Below, piece after piece: positions 11,966-23,748 of a stretch of 64,000 nucleotides of DNA. Source of the DNA: Micrasema longulum (lineage: Eukaryota; Arthropoda; Insecta; Trichoptera; Brachycentridae). The notes beneath the pieces were generated by a model, which had not been told where the DNA came from, searched no databases, and saw only the letters and a program-made list of their open reading frames with translations. The stretch is taken from contig JAGVSM010004522.1 of NCBI GenBank assembly GCA_022494885.1, forward strand, positions 62,001-126,000, written 5' to 3'. The position numbers and the translations under genes are program-made. Positions within the stretch are counted from its first letter, which is position 1. Every line of letters begins with the position of its first letter.

Positions 11966-12116
11966 ATACTTTTCTTATGATTTCGGTTATTTTAACAAAC
12001 TTTAGATTTTATGTGTGCTCGTTATTTTAACATCAATCTTAACAATGTATTGCCCAAGGGAGTATTGAACATATAACAAATCTCGAAAAAATAAGCTTTA
12101 AATTTTAAAAAAACAC

Positions 12117-12345
12117 GTTGTTTTCAACATTTAATTACCGGCCAGTTTCGGAACCACGCGTGCTTCTTTATCGAGGTACGATTGAGAATTTAATGTCAAT
12201 CATATTCTAAAATTTGAACAGTATCTCTAGTCCAAAAATACAAATTTGGATTTATATTCAATTTTCCATTGCAACTCGATAAATGAGCGCATGTAACTCC
12301 GAAACTGGTCACTAATTAAATAAATAATAATTGGTTGAAAACAAA
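12117..12345. mobile_element. Foldback MITE
   Basis: Left arm (12117-12200) holds CCAGTTTCGGAACCACGCG and TTTATCGAGGTACGATTGAG; the right arm (12250-12345) is its inverted counterpart (CAACTCGATAAATGAGCGC, CCGAAACTGG). A loop of about 50 bp separates them. No ORF. Confidence 0.75.
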
Positions 12346-12479
12346 AAGTTTTTTTTTTATTATACAGTATAACAAATCATTACAGGTTGGCGCTTAAAAT
12401 ACACATTTTCAAATATTCAACTTTATTTACGTAGTCAACAATTGATTTTATTTATTACAACATTACATAAAATTAAGCT

Positions 12480-12830
12480 AAGGCTATAAATCCAAAATAA
12501 TATATCTATAATAACGATAATATCTATTTATATTTGCATAATAACGATTTTTAATTTCTTTCATTTGATTAACTAGGCATTTATAATTAAGTAGTTTTTT
12601 TTTGTTATTATTTTTATATTAGTAAAAAAATTCTTATGCTTTAAAAGTTAAAAAATCTTCATCTTAGAACAGGCTGAGCCATGTTAGATGGAGACTATCC
12701 TTAACAGAGAACACTCTGTTTTCATTTTCTATTTACTAGTTTTATATGGATTCCGTGTTACTAAATATTTATATTCATTTTATGCAATAAATTTATAAAA
12801 TAAAATAAATAATAAATAAAATCACTCACA
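12480..12830 (+). repeat. Family H repeat copy
   Basis: Shares TTTATAATTAAGTAGTTTTT, GAACAGGCTGAGCCATGTTA then GATGGAGACTATC, and the ending GCAATAAATTTATAAAATAA with the copies at 17781 and 58255. The A-rich end with AATAAA repeats suggests a retrotransposed, non-coding element. Confidence 0.75.
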
Positions 12831-13277
12831 AACGAGTGGAGGCGCACAAAAAAAGAGAAAAAAGTAAATAAGTCATATTTGTTGAATAGCAAATTTGACA
12901 TTAAATTACTGTTTTATTCTTTGCAGATCTGATTCGATTTTTTAAAATATTTTTTTAACAAGAGAATATCTCATGTATAGCAAAAAATAAAACGCAAAAT
13001 TATTTTATTTCAGTTTCGATTTTTTGGCTCAGCAGGGTAGAAAAACTCTGTGTTGACCTGAGAAAACAAATAAATATTTTTTAAGTACGTATAACTTAGC
13101 TTTCTACGATGTAAAATTTCATTTTCGTTTATTTCTGAATTGCAAAAAATACTTTAATATGTATTCTCTTCTAAGTTTCGGCCATAGCAATTTATTTTTT
13201 AAATTTTATGACGGATTATTTTTACAATTATTCATTTAATCCAAAGGCATGATATTATGTTAAGATTTGATACGCGA

Positions 13278-13538
13278 TTATGTTGTTTGTAAAATAATGT
13301 TTGTGTAAAATAATACAAAAATATTTTTCCTCTCCGCATTTAAATCGAGATGTAAACGCAAAAAAGAGTTCTGGAATATTTTGACTATCATAACTTGTTG
13401 ATGTCGAAACGTCGACAGTCTAAAATTATACCAAGCGTGTAAAAACTTCAAAATGCAAACAAAACCAATTTGACTGCCCGGCCGGTCGCTGAAAATTTGA
13501 CAACTTTCACTTGCAGATCGCGGCGTGAAAACACCCAT
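13278..13538 (-). other. Unrecognised 86-codon open frame
   Basis: A true ATG opens 86 codons on the minus strand. The N-terminal part is moderately GC-rich (MGVFTPRSASESCQIFSD), then the composition drifts to AT-rich. No domain was recognised. An AG acceptor-like site lies within the frame. This is probably a relic or chance. Confidence 0.12.
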
Positions 13539-13849
13539 ATTAAAATAACTTTTGGCAGGTTAACCGTGGGATTGGTCAGTTTAATAAACACATTATTCAT
13601 CTATTGTGTTGTTGGTCAACGCGATATAAAAAAGTAAATTTACTCACACTGAAAAGTGTCGTGTGACGTGGCCATATAAAAAAATGACATTTCGGTGTAA
13701 AAAAAATAATAATGTTAGAATGTGAATAAGGTAGAAAAAGTAAAATAATTTTTTTGCATTGTGGTTTTATATCATCAAAACAAAATAAATTATTCGTATT
13801 CAGAGATTTGTTTGTTTTTAAGGATTATAAGAAAAAATATTTTTAATGC

Positions 13850-14365
13850 TTTAACTCTTTAAAGACTGTGGTAAATAATCTATTTGCGCGTGGCGATGTA
13901 ACATCGTGTTACCACTAGTAAAATATGGAATATTCTGAAGTTCAGACATTGAAAAAAAAAAATTGGAGACATAATGTTAATTAATTCCTTTTCCAGAATT
14001 TATGCGAATAAAGATATAATTTAGCCCTGTTATAGCAAAATAAATTAAAACTTACAAATACGTAGCTTATGTTACGCGCGTGCATTCCCCATCACTGTCA
14101 TCAACCGACTGAAAACTGAATCTGTTTTAGAGAACAAGACAACACCTGCCGTAAAACAGCGTCTTTGTTTTTCTTGTTATGTGCTCTATCTTTGTGCTCT
14201 CCCTTGTTTAAGGTAAATGTATAGATGTGTTGCTGAATTAGCGGACATTTATTCTTCGCGTAGCAAGGATAAATATTGTTTGTATTAACATTTAGCATAG
14301 TTATACAAATTTTACTTTCTAAATCGGGTGTAAAAATGTCCATTTGAAGATTACGAAAAATACGA
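13850..14365. repeat. Family E repeat, uninterrupted copy
   Basis: Aligns over about 500 bp with 23749-24520: CTGTGGTAAATAAT, ATTCTTCGCGTAGCAAGGAT, GTGTAAAAATGTCC and GAAGATTACGAAAAA. The minus strand holds an 80-codon frame starting MDIFTPDLESKICITMLN and then NIYPCYAKN. No TIR or tail was identified. Confidence 0.7.
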
Positions 14366-14369
14366 ATTC

Positions 14370-15778
14370 ATCTTTTAAAAAAATAAGAGAGGTATATTAA
14401 GTCTTGTGTCCTATGTCGACTGGTGTGACATCACAGCCACACAAGAGTTAACAATAAATTATCGTTTAATCTTAGAAAATTGATCAACGGATCTATGTTA
14501 AAGTTGTTGATACGAAGGGGTATAAAAAATCATTTAAATACCAAAATTACATTTATGTTTGAAACACATTCTGTGTTTTAACATGTAAAAAATGATTTTT
14601 TTTATATCTTTTATAAATTGTATTTAAAAGTTTCATTCTCAAACAGGAATGTGTACTTATTATATTGATATTTCTCAAAATAAATATATCGTTTAATAGT
14701 AATACCAAAATTATTACTAATACCCTATTTCGTAAAATATAAAACATGCTAGCAATTGACACTTTTAATATTGATAACTGATACGAGCTTAATTACATTT
14801 TACATAAGTTTATCAAAAATATAAATTTAACCAAATGAGGGGTTTGTGAGAAAAATATTACAGAATAAATAGCTTACTAAAATACCGTCTAACATTTTTG
14901 AAATACGTTTAATGAAATTTCTTAATACGTAATTCAGCGCGGTAAGACTAAAAGCCGCATGTTTATATTGTATATTAGTCTAGTACATTCCTGAAAGTTT
15001 TCAGACTTTTCAGTTTAACTGAAACTTTGTGATTATTATTTTCGTTCTTTCATTAACTCCTTGAAATAAACTAATGGGTGTTATAAGTTGATGGAATATT
15101 TTGATTTAGTAACTGATCAAAATATCTTTGCTGATACTGGATGTCTCATAAAGTGAATTACTTCAATATTTTACACAATTCAAAATTAGAAAAACCTTAA
15201 CTTAAGAGTTGTGCCCACAAACAATGGAAGACATTTGTATATTCAAACATAGGCGGTTGTACATGTTACTGAAATCGTAAAGTAATCACTTACTTGTAGA
15301 TGCTAATATTAGCCATTGAAAGCTCGTGCACCCTGTGGTTGCCTGGATTTTCAAAATAACTTTTTATTGTTAAGATTTTAATGCATGAATCATAATAATA
15401 CATAAAAAAATATAATAATTAATGAAATAAAAAATATTTCTAAACATCAAAAGTGCTTTGCATAAGAAAGTGGGAATATGTTTTTTCAATAATAATCAAT
15501 TAATAAAGACGTCAATCTTCAAATATTTCGGACTTCTACATAAACGTTTTTATCGGGAACTTATGTTATGATTAAATCAAAAATTGTTTTTAGCTTGATT
15601 GGTTCACTGTCTTTACTGTTCTTTCTTTTCTCCAGAAAGTGCCTGTAATATTTTTTAATTTAAAATTTTCCTCCAATTTTTAAAGAGTCAGATAAATAGT
15701 AGTAGGTAGTGTTAAGGTGGGTTGTATACTACTTTTGATTGACCTGCATTTATATTTGATTTTTTAATATCTGCTATC
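14370..15778. other. Nothing recognised
   Basis: AT-rich unique-looking DNA, no splice-bounded frames seen. Confidence 0.5.
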
Positions 15779-15779
15779 A

Positions 15780-16080
15780 TAATGCAAACTCGCATGTGAC
15801 TTTGTCTTCACCTGATCGATCCAGCGATCTATGTCTCTGCCTCTGCTTCTTCATCCTGGCACACTGCCCGTGATTACTATTTTTTCCAGATTTTCTGTGT
15901 CACGTCTAGTCCGAAGAACTGCAGAATGCGTTGGCGGCATATGGCCAACAAGTGAACTTTCATGTTTAGTTCCTCCAGTATGGAGACGTTCATTTTTTTG
16001 GCTGTCCCTGATATTTTCATCATTAAATCCTGCACCACATTTTGAAGGCATATATTGTCTCCCGCTTAGTCGCTATTAGT
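15780..16080 (-). mobile_element. RTE-like LINE pol C-terminal fragment
   Basis: The minus strand encodes TENLEKIVITGSVPG followed by GRDIDRWIDQVKTK in a shifted frame, with an FFG relic upstream. This matches the usual (D)NLEKLIVTGKV...GR.P.RW.DQ ending of RTE-type polyproteins. Frameshifts and stops show decay. Confidence 0.65.
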
Positions 16081-16519
16081 CTCCACGGTTTTGCGCCTCA
16101 TAATAATATTGGAAACACGAACGTGGGAAGATTTTTTTGTACTTTAAGATGCTCCAATCTTGTAAATGATTACATTTACCATACCTTGAGTTTTGGAACA
16201 TCGTGTTCACGGCTGTTACGTGTTGGTGTGTCTATTTTCAGTTGATTGAAAGCGAAACGTTCGTGTTGACTTTAATTTAGATTTCTTGCGTCGAGATACA
16301 AAGCCGTTTGATTCACACGTTCAATCTCTTTTTTACCAATTAGAATAACTTGATAAGTAAAAATATGAAAAATATATTACACAATTAACTTAAAAAATAG
16401 AAACAATAGAAATGTGTGAATAGAAGATGCGTTAGTAGAAAATATTGGTTTTTCTGCTTTAATAATGAATTTTGGTGGAACGGAAAATTGGTAATAAATA
16501 TGTTCCTTTGCGTAGGGTA

Positions 16520-16805
16520 AAAACTAAAGCATTTAATTATATAGCGAAGTTTTTCGAAAATGTATGAAAACATTTATAAAAACTATTTTAAATCGTTAAA
16601 GGGTCTGGCCAACAGCGGTTTTAGTATTGTTATTATATTTTCGGTTCCGGAAAGCCATATTTTAGAGTGTTTTCATACGTAGGGGGTACTCTTTTTAAAT
16701 ATCAGCTCAACTCATTGACAATTTATCACGTCACGGGCGGTATAATTTCAAAACTACAAAACTTCAAAAAACCAATGCAATATTTCAAATCTATTCCATG
16801 TACAT
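16520..16805 (-). mobile_element. Family F-related fragment
   Basis: Shares GCGAAGTTTTTCGAAAATGT and the CGTCACGGGCGG...CTACAAAACTTCAAAAAA part with the 11575 copy. One end is missing and the internal sequence is diverged. Confidence 0.4.
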
Positions 16806-17049
16806 AACTATAATCCACACTCGCAAATCAATATCATTTAAATGGTGACCCTGGCGTGATCACCAGTTTTATATTATTGTTTACAATAATATTTATTACT
16901 TGAAGCTATTCTCTATATCACCGTATAATTTATCAGAAAGAATTCCCAAAATAGTTAAAACTGAGCAAGGGCCCTTCGTGTAGAAAATACGAAAGATCGA
17001 GAAGAAATGCAAAGAGGGATGTCTTTTCAAGTTTCAAGTGTCAAATAGA

Positions 17050-17140
17050 GCGGAGTTAGCTTTGTATCAGGTTTGCCAACTAAAAGAGTGTTTAAGTGTT
17101 GGTAACCTGATAACGTCAATTCAAAAACTTCACTCTCCGC
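17050..17140. repeat. Imperfect hairpin
   Basis: GCGGAGTTAGCTTTGTATCA then GGTTTGCCAAC pairs with GTTGGTAACCTGATA and CACTCTCCGC, with a 10-base bulge. Probably a small MITE relic. Confidence 0.45.
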
Positions 17141-17604
17141 TTCAATATAAATCAATATTTACGTTAGTCTGCCGTAGCACTGGTCTCCTCCTACTAGGCA
17201 TTTCTTGAAATAATGTCTGCAATTGGAGTACCAATTAAGTGCCTTATGCAGATTTGTTAATGATGATTACAATAATTATTAGTTTTAAAAAATATACTTT
17301 TTTGAATCTGGTACATTTTGTTGTGCATATTCTCAATCTAAGAAGCAGATGTCTTACTGGAATAATTATTTTATTTTTATACAGCTAGATCTTTCTGGAA
17401 GTCTTCTGATATAGTACTCAGTGGGAGTGATATAATGTGCTCGTATATTTCTAACGAGGAATTGCCTAAAGCACTGTAGTGCTGACGCAAAACTCCGAAA
17501 CTTTTATTCATTGCACACGGTGTCCATGGCTAGAATTGCTTCCCTTAGAAATAAACTTTTTTCTAACTTCATGTTATTTTGTTTACCTCGGTTGTGTTAA
17601 TCAG

Positions 17605-18692
17605 TAAAAATACATATTTACATAGAGTTATTAATTTAAAAATACTTGTACACTTCCACTTATTTATTTGACCAATTTGCGCTTTCACCCGCTAATGGGC
17701 ATCTTCAGACTGGTGAATATTATACAGTGTAAGGATCATTTATATAAAACTAAATATTATTTTGAGTGTAGGTACATTTTGCACATATAAATAGTGTAGC
17801 GAGAGATATTTTTAAAAAATATGTGTAAATCAAAACACGTAGTACTTTATATAATTAGTACACATATTATTTATATTTTTATGTATTTCATTACTTTATA
17901 TTGTTTTTTATTATATATTATACTTTATTATTTATGTTTAAGTAACATGTATTCTTGGCACATATATATACTTTATATTTGTATAATAACGATTTTTAAT
18001 TGCTTACACTTGATTAGCTAGGCATTTATAATTAGGTAGTTTTAGTTTTTCTTTTTTATGTTATTGTTTTATTAGTATAGGACTACTTATGCTCTAAAGA
18101 TAAAAAATCTCCATCTTAAAACAGGCTGAGCCATGTTAGATGGAGACTATCATAAACAGATAATACTCCTTTTTCATTTTACATTAATTAGTTTTATATC
18201 GATTCCTTGTTATTAAGTATGTAGGTATACTAATTTTTTGCAATAAATTTATAAAATAAAATAAATAAATCTAAAAATAAGTTGAAAAAGATACAATACG
18301 CAATATTTCAATGGAACAGAGTAAGACAAATTTTTGAAACATGTGTTGGCGGTGTACTTTAAGAGAGGATTCTATTCTATGAAACACATTTATTGTTTTA
18401 TTACAATGTCCAGGGTCCAACTAAGGGGGCTAAAGTACACCGTCAACACATGTTTCAATAATTTGTTTCCCTCTGTTCGATTGAAATATTGCGTATTGTT
18501 ACTTTTTTAACTTATTTTTAAATGTACCTGCAATTAAGATAATATTTAGTTTTATATAAATTATCCTTACACTGTATAATATTCACCGGTCTGAAGGTGC
18601 CCATTAAAGGGTGAAAGCGCTAATTGGTCAAGTAAATAAGTCGACGTGTACCGAGTATTTTTAAATGAATAACTTACATATAAATATTAGTT
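17605..18692. mobile_element. Large foldback element containing an inserted family H copy
   Basis: Outer arms 17605-17780 and 18515-18692 are inverted copies (GCGCTTTCACCCGCTAATGG against its complement near 18608-18628). Inner arms 18272-18363 and 18431-18525 continue the same palindrome (GCAATATTTCAATGGAACAG against its complement). Family H (17781-18271) sits between outer and inner left arms, where the right side is continuous, so it inserted later. Confidence 0.8.
17781..18271 (+). repeat. Family H repeat copy inside the foldback
   Basis: Begins near TAGTGTAGCGAGAGATATTT and ends in AAATAAATAAAT. Contains AACAGGCTGAGCCATGTTAG. It is as long as the 58255 copy, so these two define the element (about 490-505 bp). 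Confidence 0.8.
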
Positions 18693-18844
18693 ATAACATC
18701 ATTACAATGGAATTCCATCAATAATCGTCAACAAATTGTTTAAATTAAAAAAGGAAAAATAATGTTTGGAGTACGTCCGTACGGTTTTCTTAGATTGTAT
18801 TTGATTTTTGGATTTTTCGCCAAGACTTCCTTATTCCTTCTCAA

Positions 18845-19480
18845 TAATGTTCCTCTTTTATTTTATTTTTATTTTATTAGGGAAATCAACAGTTCTACAT
18901 ACATATTTTTAGTAAACAAAAGATATAGTGTATAAACTCAGAACCAATAACAGATTTCCACATAGTATACAAAGTTAGTAAAGAATATATATATTACATA
19001 TCAAATAAATACAAACAATTTATACATATAAAAATGTTATTTTCAAGTACTCAATAATCAAAGATTTTTAAAATATTAATTTTAAGAACATTAAGTTACT
19101 GTAAATTGGGCGGGATAAGGACAAAAATGCTTGAAGAGAGGATAAGGAGGGGGGGGGGGGAGATGTACATATTTATTATTATAATGTCTACTAAGTTACA
19201 TAATACATTTTTAGTTTAAATTTTAAATCTGACAGAGTGATGTTTGTATAATCTATATTTTAAAATTTTGTATTGTACATTGAAAAAGTCCTACGAAAAA
19301 AAGCATTGTTAACATACGATGTCTTACTTGTTGGTACATGAAACAGGTGGTACCGTCTACAAATCCTGGCTGGCACATGTATTGTTATTAAAACAAGCAG
19401 CTCTGTACAGTCAACCATTCCTGTTACAATTTTGTAAAGCAGTAGTTGGTCCGCACACACTCTGCGGTATTGTAGAGAAA
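18845..19480 (-). mobile_element. Jockey-like LINE C-terminus, minus strand
   Basis: The minus frame at 19260-19460 encodes ADQLLLYKIVTGMVDCTELL then ITIHVPARICRRYHLFHVPT and SKTSYVNNAFFRR, the Jockey-type pol ending (LLYKI..G..DC.ELL....HVP.R.......F..P...T.Y). A 3' UTR and (TTTTA)n tail run down to 18845. A 12-base G run lies in it at about 19149-19160. Confidence 0.8.
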
Positions 19481-19484
19481 TGAT

Positions 19485-20150
19485 TCCATGGAAGGTGGAG
19501 GCAGTGAGAGTAGATACATAAGAAATACCGGTTTTGTATTTAAGGTACTTTATAAATTTGTTTTGAATATTTTCTTTGTATTTTTCTATTTCTTCTCTTT
19601 GTTCAAAAAAACTTCAATCTTCAGTAAAAATAGCTCTATGAAATACAAACAAGTGCTGCGTCGATTTCACATGAGTGTTTATTTCAGTTTACTTTTACAA
19701 TGCTAAAATCACATTCATTACAAATAACGAATTTCAAAGATTTTAATTTGTTTTTAATTAAAACAATGTAATATAATATCAACGAACAAAGTGTGTTTTT
19801 TCATTCTTTTACAGCATTTATTCATTCCGCCCTTTATTTGTGGTTATTTATTTTACAAAACGTATTAATTCCGTTTTAAAAGTTGAGAAAGAAGATGACA
19901 GTGCAATAGATTTAATTATTTTATTTGTTTTTTATTTACGAACTGGGTCCATTTTATACATCCAAAAGATAGTAACAAAAAAGTACAATATTATTTATTA
20001 TTTCATTTTAAATCTTTAAGTGGAGCACGCATACACATATTATTTTAGACAGTTACATAAAACTAGAAATAAAACGATAAAATAAAACATACGATTAATA
20101 TAATCACTATATTCTCAGCACAAAGACAATTTTAACAAATACAAACTAAT
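19485..20150. other. Nothing recognised
   Basis: AT-rich. TTATTTACGAACTGGGTCCA at about 19932 resembles TTATTTATAAACTGGGTCAC at 25396, so a minus-strand LINE tail is possible. Confidence 0.4.
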
Positions 20151-20154
20151 ACCA

Positions 20155-20625
20155 CTCTCGGACAAATGGATTTTGAGTATTATGCAATAAAAATCTTAAA
20201 CCTACTTCCACTGTCCATTAAAACCATTAATAACGAGAAAGTGTTTAAAAAGGTTATGAAAAAATGGATAGTGGAACTGGATAGAAGTGAAATAGATTGT
20301 CTCATTCACTCAAACCAATATTGAATCAACTGCTCCACAAATGTATAGTTTATGTTTTATTATTTAATTTTGCGTTTTATATTTTAAATAATATAGGTAT
20401 ACCGAAATTAAATATAAACATAAATACTTTGTGTTAAAAACTGACAAAATATTTTGCAATTTCTCTGTCTCTGTTTATTCTCACACGTAAAAAAATATAT
20501 TTTTAACCAACTTCGGCACGGGTAACCCCAGTGAGGTCACATTATTTTTATTATAAATTTTTTGGTTCATAATGTGTAAAAAAAAAGGATAAATAAATAA
20601 ATAATAAGCAAAGACAAATATATGT
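20155..20625 (+). mobile_element. CR1/Jockey-like LINE C-terminus with 3' UTR
   Basis: Plus frame at 20162-20323 encodes DFEYYAIKILNLLPLSIKTI then NNEKVFKKVMKKWIVEL and stops at TGA, with the usual YAIKI.N.LP..IK.I....FK....WI ending. The 3' UTR holds CCCCAGTGAGG (20526-20536) and ends in an (AAAT)n tail near 20605. Confidence 0.65.
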
Positions 20626-20629
20626 GATT

Positions 20630-21538
20630 GTCCAAAATTATGTGATCCAGATGTTTAATGGAGGCCTTAGATTCTATTTTAATGATTTTTTTCACAATCA
20701 TTTATAATGTTTGATTTGTTATCTTACATTTATTTCAAACATACGTATAAATTCGCTGCATTTCAGATGGGTACGAATACACTTTATGATGGTGCTGATA
20801 GGTGTAAGGCAAAAATATATATAGAATGTTTAATACTCTGACGGCACAATTTATGATATGATGATCACAATTTATGATCTTGAATGAAATTGATTTATTA
20901 ATCAATCAACATTATTTTATAAACAAGATGGTGTTAACTCTTTGCTCCCGACGCGATGGTACAAATTAGTCAAGGTGTAAAATAACTCATATTTATCTTA
21001 CATTAGAATTCATTCGATGTAACTAACTAACTAATGACAACATTTTTTTAATTGATTTCGGCCATTTTTAAATAATTAGTTCTAAAAAATAACTCCTTAG
21101 GATCAGGTTTGCACGGAGCTGTCACTCGTTTGGTCGTGTAAAATTATTTCTTATTTATTAACCCTTTTCTCCTTTTATTATGATGGCAATTGGGTTTTTT
21201 TTATGTACTTTTGTAGTTTATATTATAATGCAGGTTTTTCATTCTCTTTGTAAATACATCGTATTAGAAAAATCACAACTTTTTATAATGCAATTCCCTA
21301 TTAGTACAAATTTGTTCTAGTATTTTTTTTATATATAAAAAAACTACAAATAGTATAATCGTTTTCAAGCTATTAATATCATCATTTAAAAATAAAAAGT
21401 TCAATAATCTACTCAATTTATGTACCGATGTTTTAATTAAAATAATTATGTATTTATCTTATTTTTTTACAGTTTCAAAATACATCTTTTCCAAGATTAC
21501 AATTTTTTTAATCAGTATTTTTATTACTGGTAATATAC
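20630..21538. other. Nothing recognised
   Basis: AT-rich, no feature supported. Confidence 0.5.
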
Positions 21539-21539
21539 T

Positions 21540-21725
21540 TGTTATATTTTTTATCTTTTTTCACTTCTTAATTTGTAAATAACTGCTTAGTGTAGTATTA
21601 ATTGGTTTTTAATGCTATTTATTACTAATAATTCTTCTTACATGTATGTTAATGATTTTATTAGCAACTAATATGTAAAAGGCACCAAGTGCCGTTTGTT
21701 TCAAAAGAATAATAAAAAAGGTATT
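21540..21725 (+). mobile_element. LINE 3' UTR and tail
   Basis: T-rich 3' UTR, then the perfect hairpin GGCACCAAGTGCC (21681-21693) and an A-rich tail. No coding part visible. Confidence 0.5.
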
Positions 21726-22289
21726 ATTAATATAAATCATTAACTGTGTCGTCAAACATTTTACATAATGTTATTAAGTATTTGTAAATACCCACTTACC
21801 GACTTTTCTCCCGGTTTTGAGACGTACCTGTCTCTTTGTCAGGACATTAATTTAACTAACATGCAAAACCCACTTTACACCTTCACCGTAGTTGTAGCAC
21901 AAAAATATAAAACCAACATGCTTTAATAAACAACCCTTAGAATATAATTTTGTGTAGTCAAAAATCAACATTCAGTAAGTTTTTATCACTTTAACAAACT
22001 TGTACCCCGTTGTAACAATAATACATTTATAAGCTATACAAAAATCATTTTACTTAGCCTTGAAATCAGCTGAAATCATAGGTTTGGAACAAGGGAGTAA
22101 CTTTGAAAACGAATTACCCACTCATTAGCGAGTTCTAACAATGTCAACCTTAGCCTTGTGGCGAAGTGGTTTGTATTTAGCTACTAGATACAAGAAATTC
22201 GGTTTCTTATATAAATAATAAGAAGGTACTTACTTTGAATTATGTAATGACGCACGCTTTTGTCACCGAAGTTTTGGTTTTCAAAAGCC

Positions 22290-22352
22290 GTTTACACGTG
22301 GACAATACAGTATTGTATTGTCCCCGGACTCGACCATTGTCCACGTGTAAAC
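22290..22352. repeat. Perfect 17-bp inverted repeat with 29-bp loop
   Basis: GTTTACACGTGGACAAT (22290-22306) and its exact complement (22336-22352). The loop starts with ACAGTATTGTATTGTCC, itself able to pair with the arm. Could be the centre of a foldback MITE. Confidence 0.7.
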
Positions 22353-22572
22353 AGTAACTTGTAGGGGAAAAAAGCTCCGATACATCGCCAACGAGATAGA
22401 CGGGCAGGCTATCTCCACGGAACAATGATTACCCTCAGCAACGGTGCTGTAAGGACGCGGCGCGGCACAATAAGTGTTTTATTTTATTTTATTTTATTCA
22501 GAAAACATACAGTCATACATAATAAGTATTAAAAACAACAAAAAAAATAAAAAATAATGATTGGGTTTTAAA

Positions 22573-22995
22573 ATGAAGTTCAGTGGTTTTTTTTTAATTT
22601 TCTTATTTGTTAACAGACTATAAAACTAAGTCAAAAAAAAAAAATATATTTTCGTATACCGTATTATCAGCGCTACGATTTTTTTAAGTTTTTTATTTCT
22701 GAAATAACTCCGCGTGTAACGTCAGAGGTTCATTTCCACTTATTCTCATTCGGTTTTTCCCATTGGTCCAGAAGCAACAAGCAGACCGGAAATCTTCCAT
22801 AGCTCTAAGATCATAGGTTGATTCACATGAACCAGTGACGTCATTCAAAGTAGTGCGTTTTTTACAAAATATTTTTTTATTATTTTTTCCGTACATTTTC
22901 AAGAAACTTTGCCGTACAATTTAATGCTCTAATTTTTACCTCGCCTAAGAAAACATTTTTTGTATCTAATTTCCCGTAGGGCTGAAGTTCCTCAT
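22573..22995 (+). mobile_element. Family F element copy
   Basis: AAGTTCAGTGG at the start, GTATTATCAGCGCTACGA, AACGTCAGAGGTTCA, ACATTTTCAAGAAACTTTGC and the end GAAGTTCCTCA all line up with 4885-5267 in the same order, with about 40 bp more internally. Confidence 0.7.
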
Positions 22996-22999
22996 TATG

Positions 23000-23745
23000 A
23001 TGATGTAAGGAAGACGCAACGACGGGGGTTTACGTAGGTTCTTTTAAGACATGCGAAGCACGTGTCCAAACCAGCTCTACCACCGCATCCTCAAAACGCT
23101 TTTTATCACATGCCACGAATACCGATAAAAATATATTAAGTAGATTTAGAATAATTCAAAAGAAATGTTTTTATACATGAATGTAATAAAGAAATTTAAT
23201 ATGAATATGTTGCTAGAAAAACGCGACGTGTTTGTTTTTGGTTGTTGTGACGTCAAGATTCGTTATATTCGATAGGTTTGGGAGGGTCCGATGTCTTGCA
23301 GGGCACCCGCTGGCACAGCGCGGGTTTAAACTATGCAATTCAGTTATAAGCTTAGACTATACCCTGTCTGCGTAATCTACAAGTGTAAAGGAATACAATT
23401 TATGATAATGTTCTGAACCAATTTCAATTGTCAGAACAAATAAACATGAATCGTGACGTATTAGGGGCGTGGCCAATGGAATGACCGTTTTTGCGGGAAA
23501 TCAAAATTACAAAGTTAATTATATTTTTTATGCTTCTAATAACTAACAAAAAAAATCTAACTGGACGGTATTTCATACACTTATATTACTTTAAAAATGT
23601 AAAAAAACATGATTTTTTCCTTATTTTAAAATTAAATTACCTTATGCCTAATAGTCTCCTCAATTGCTCATTCTCAAAACTCTAAAGTTTAGTGTTTTAA
23701 GTTTTGGTAAAATTCCCACCCAGATTGGAGTACTGGCATTATAAA
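23000..23745. other. No gene; one dispersed 25-base sequence
   Basis: GAATCGTGACGTATTAGGGG with CGTGG following at about 23453-23477 is repeated in reverse at 53569-53593. GC-richer patches at 23020-23110 and 23270-23330 have no clear frame. Confidence 0.4.
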
Positions 23746-23748
23746 GAG

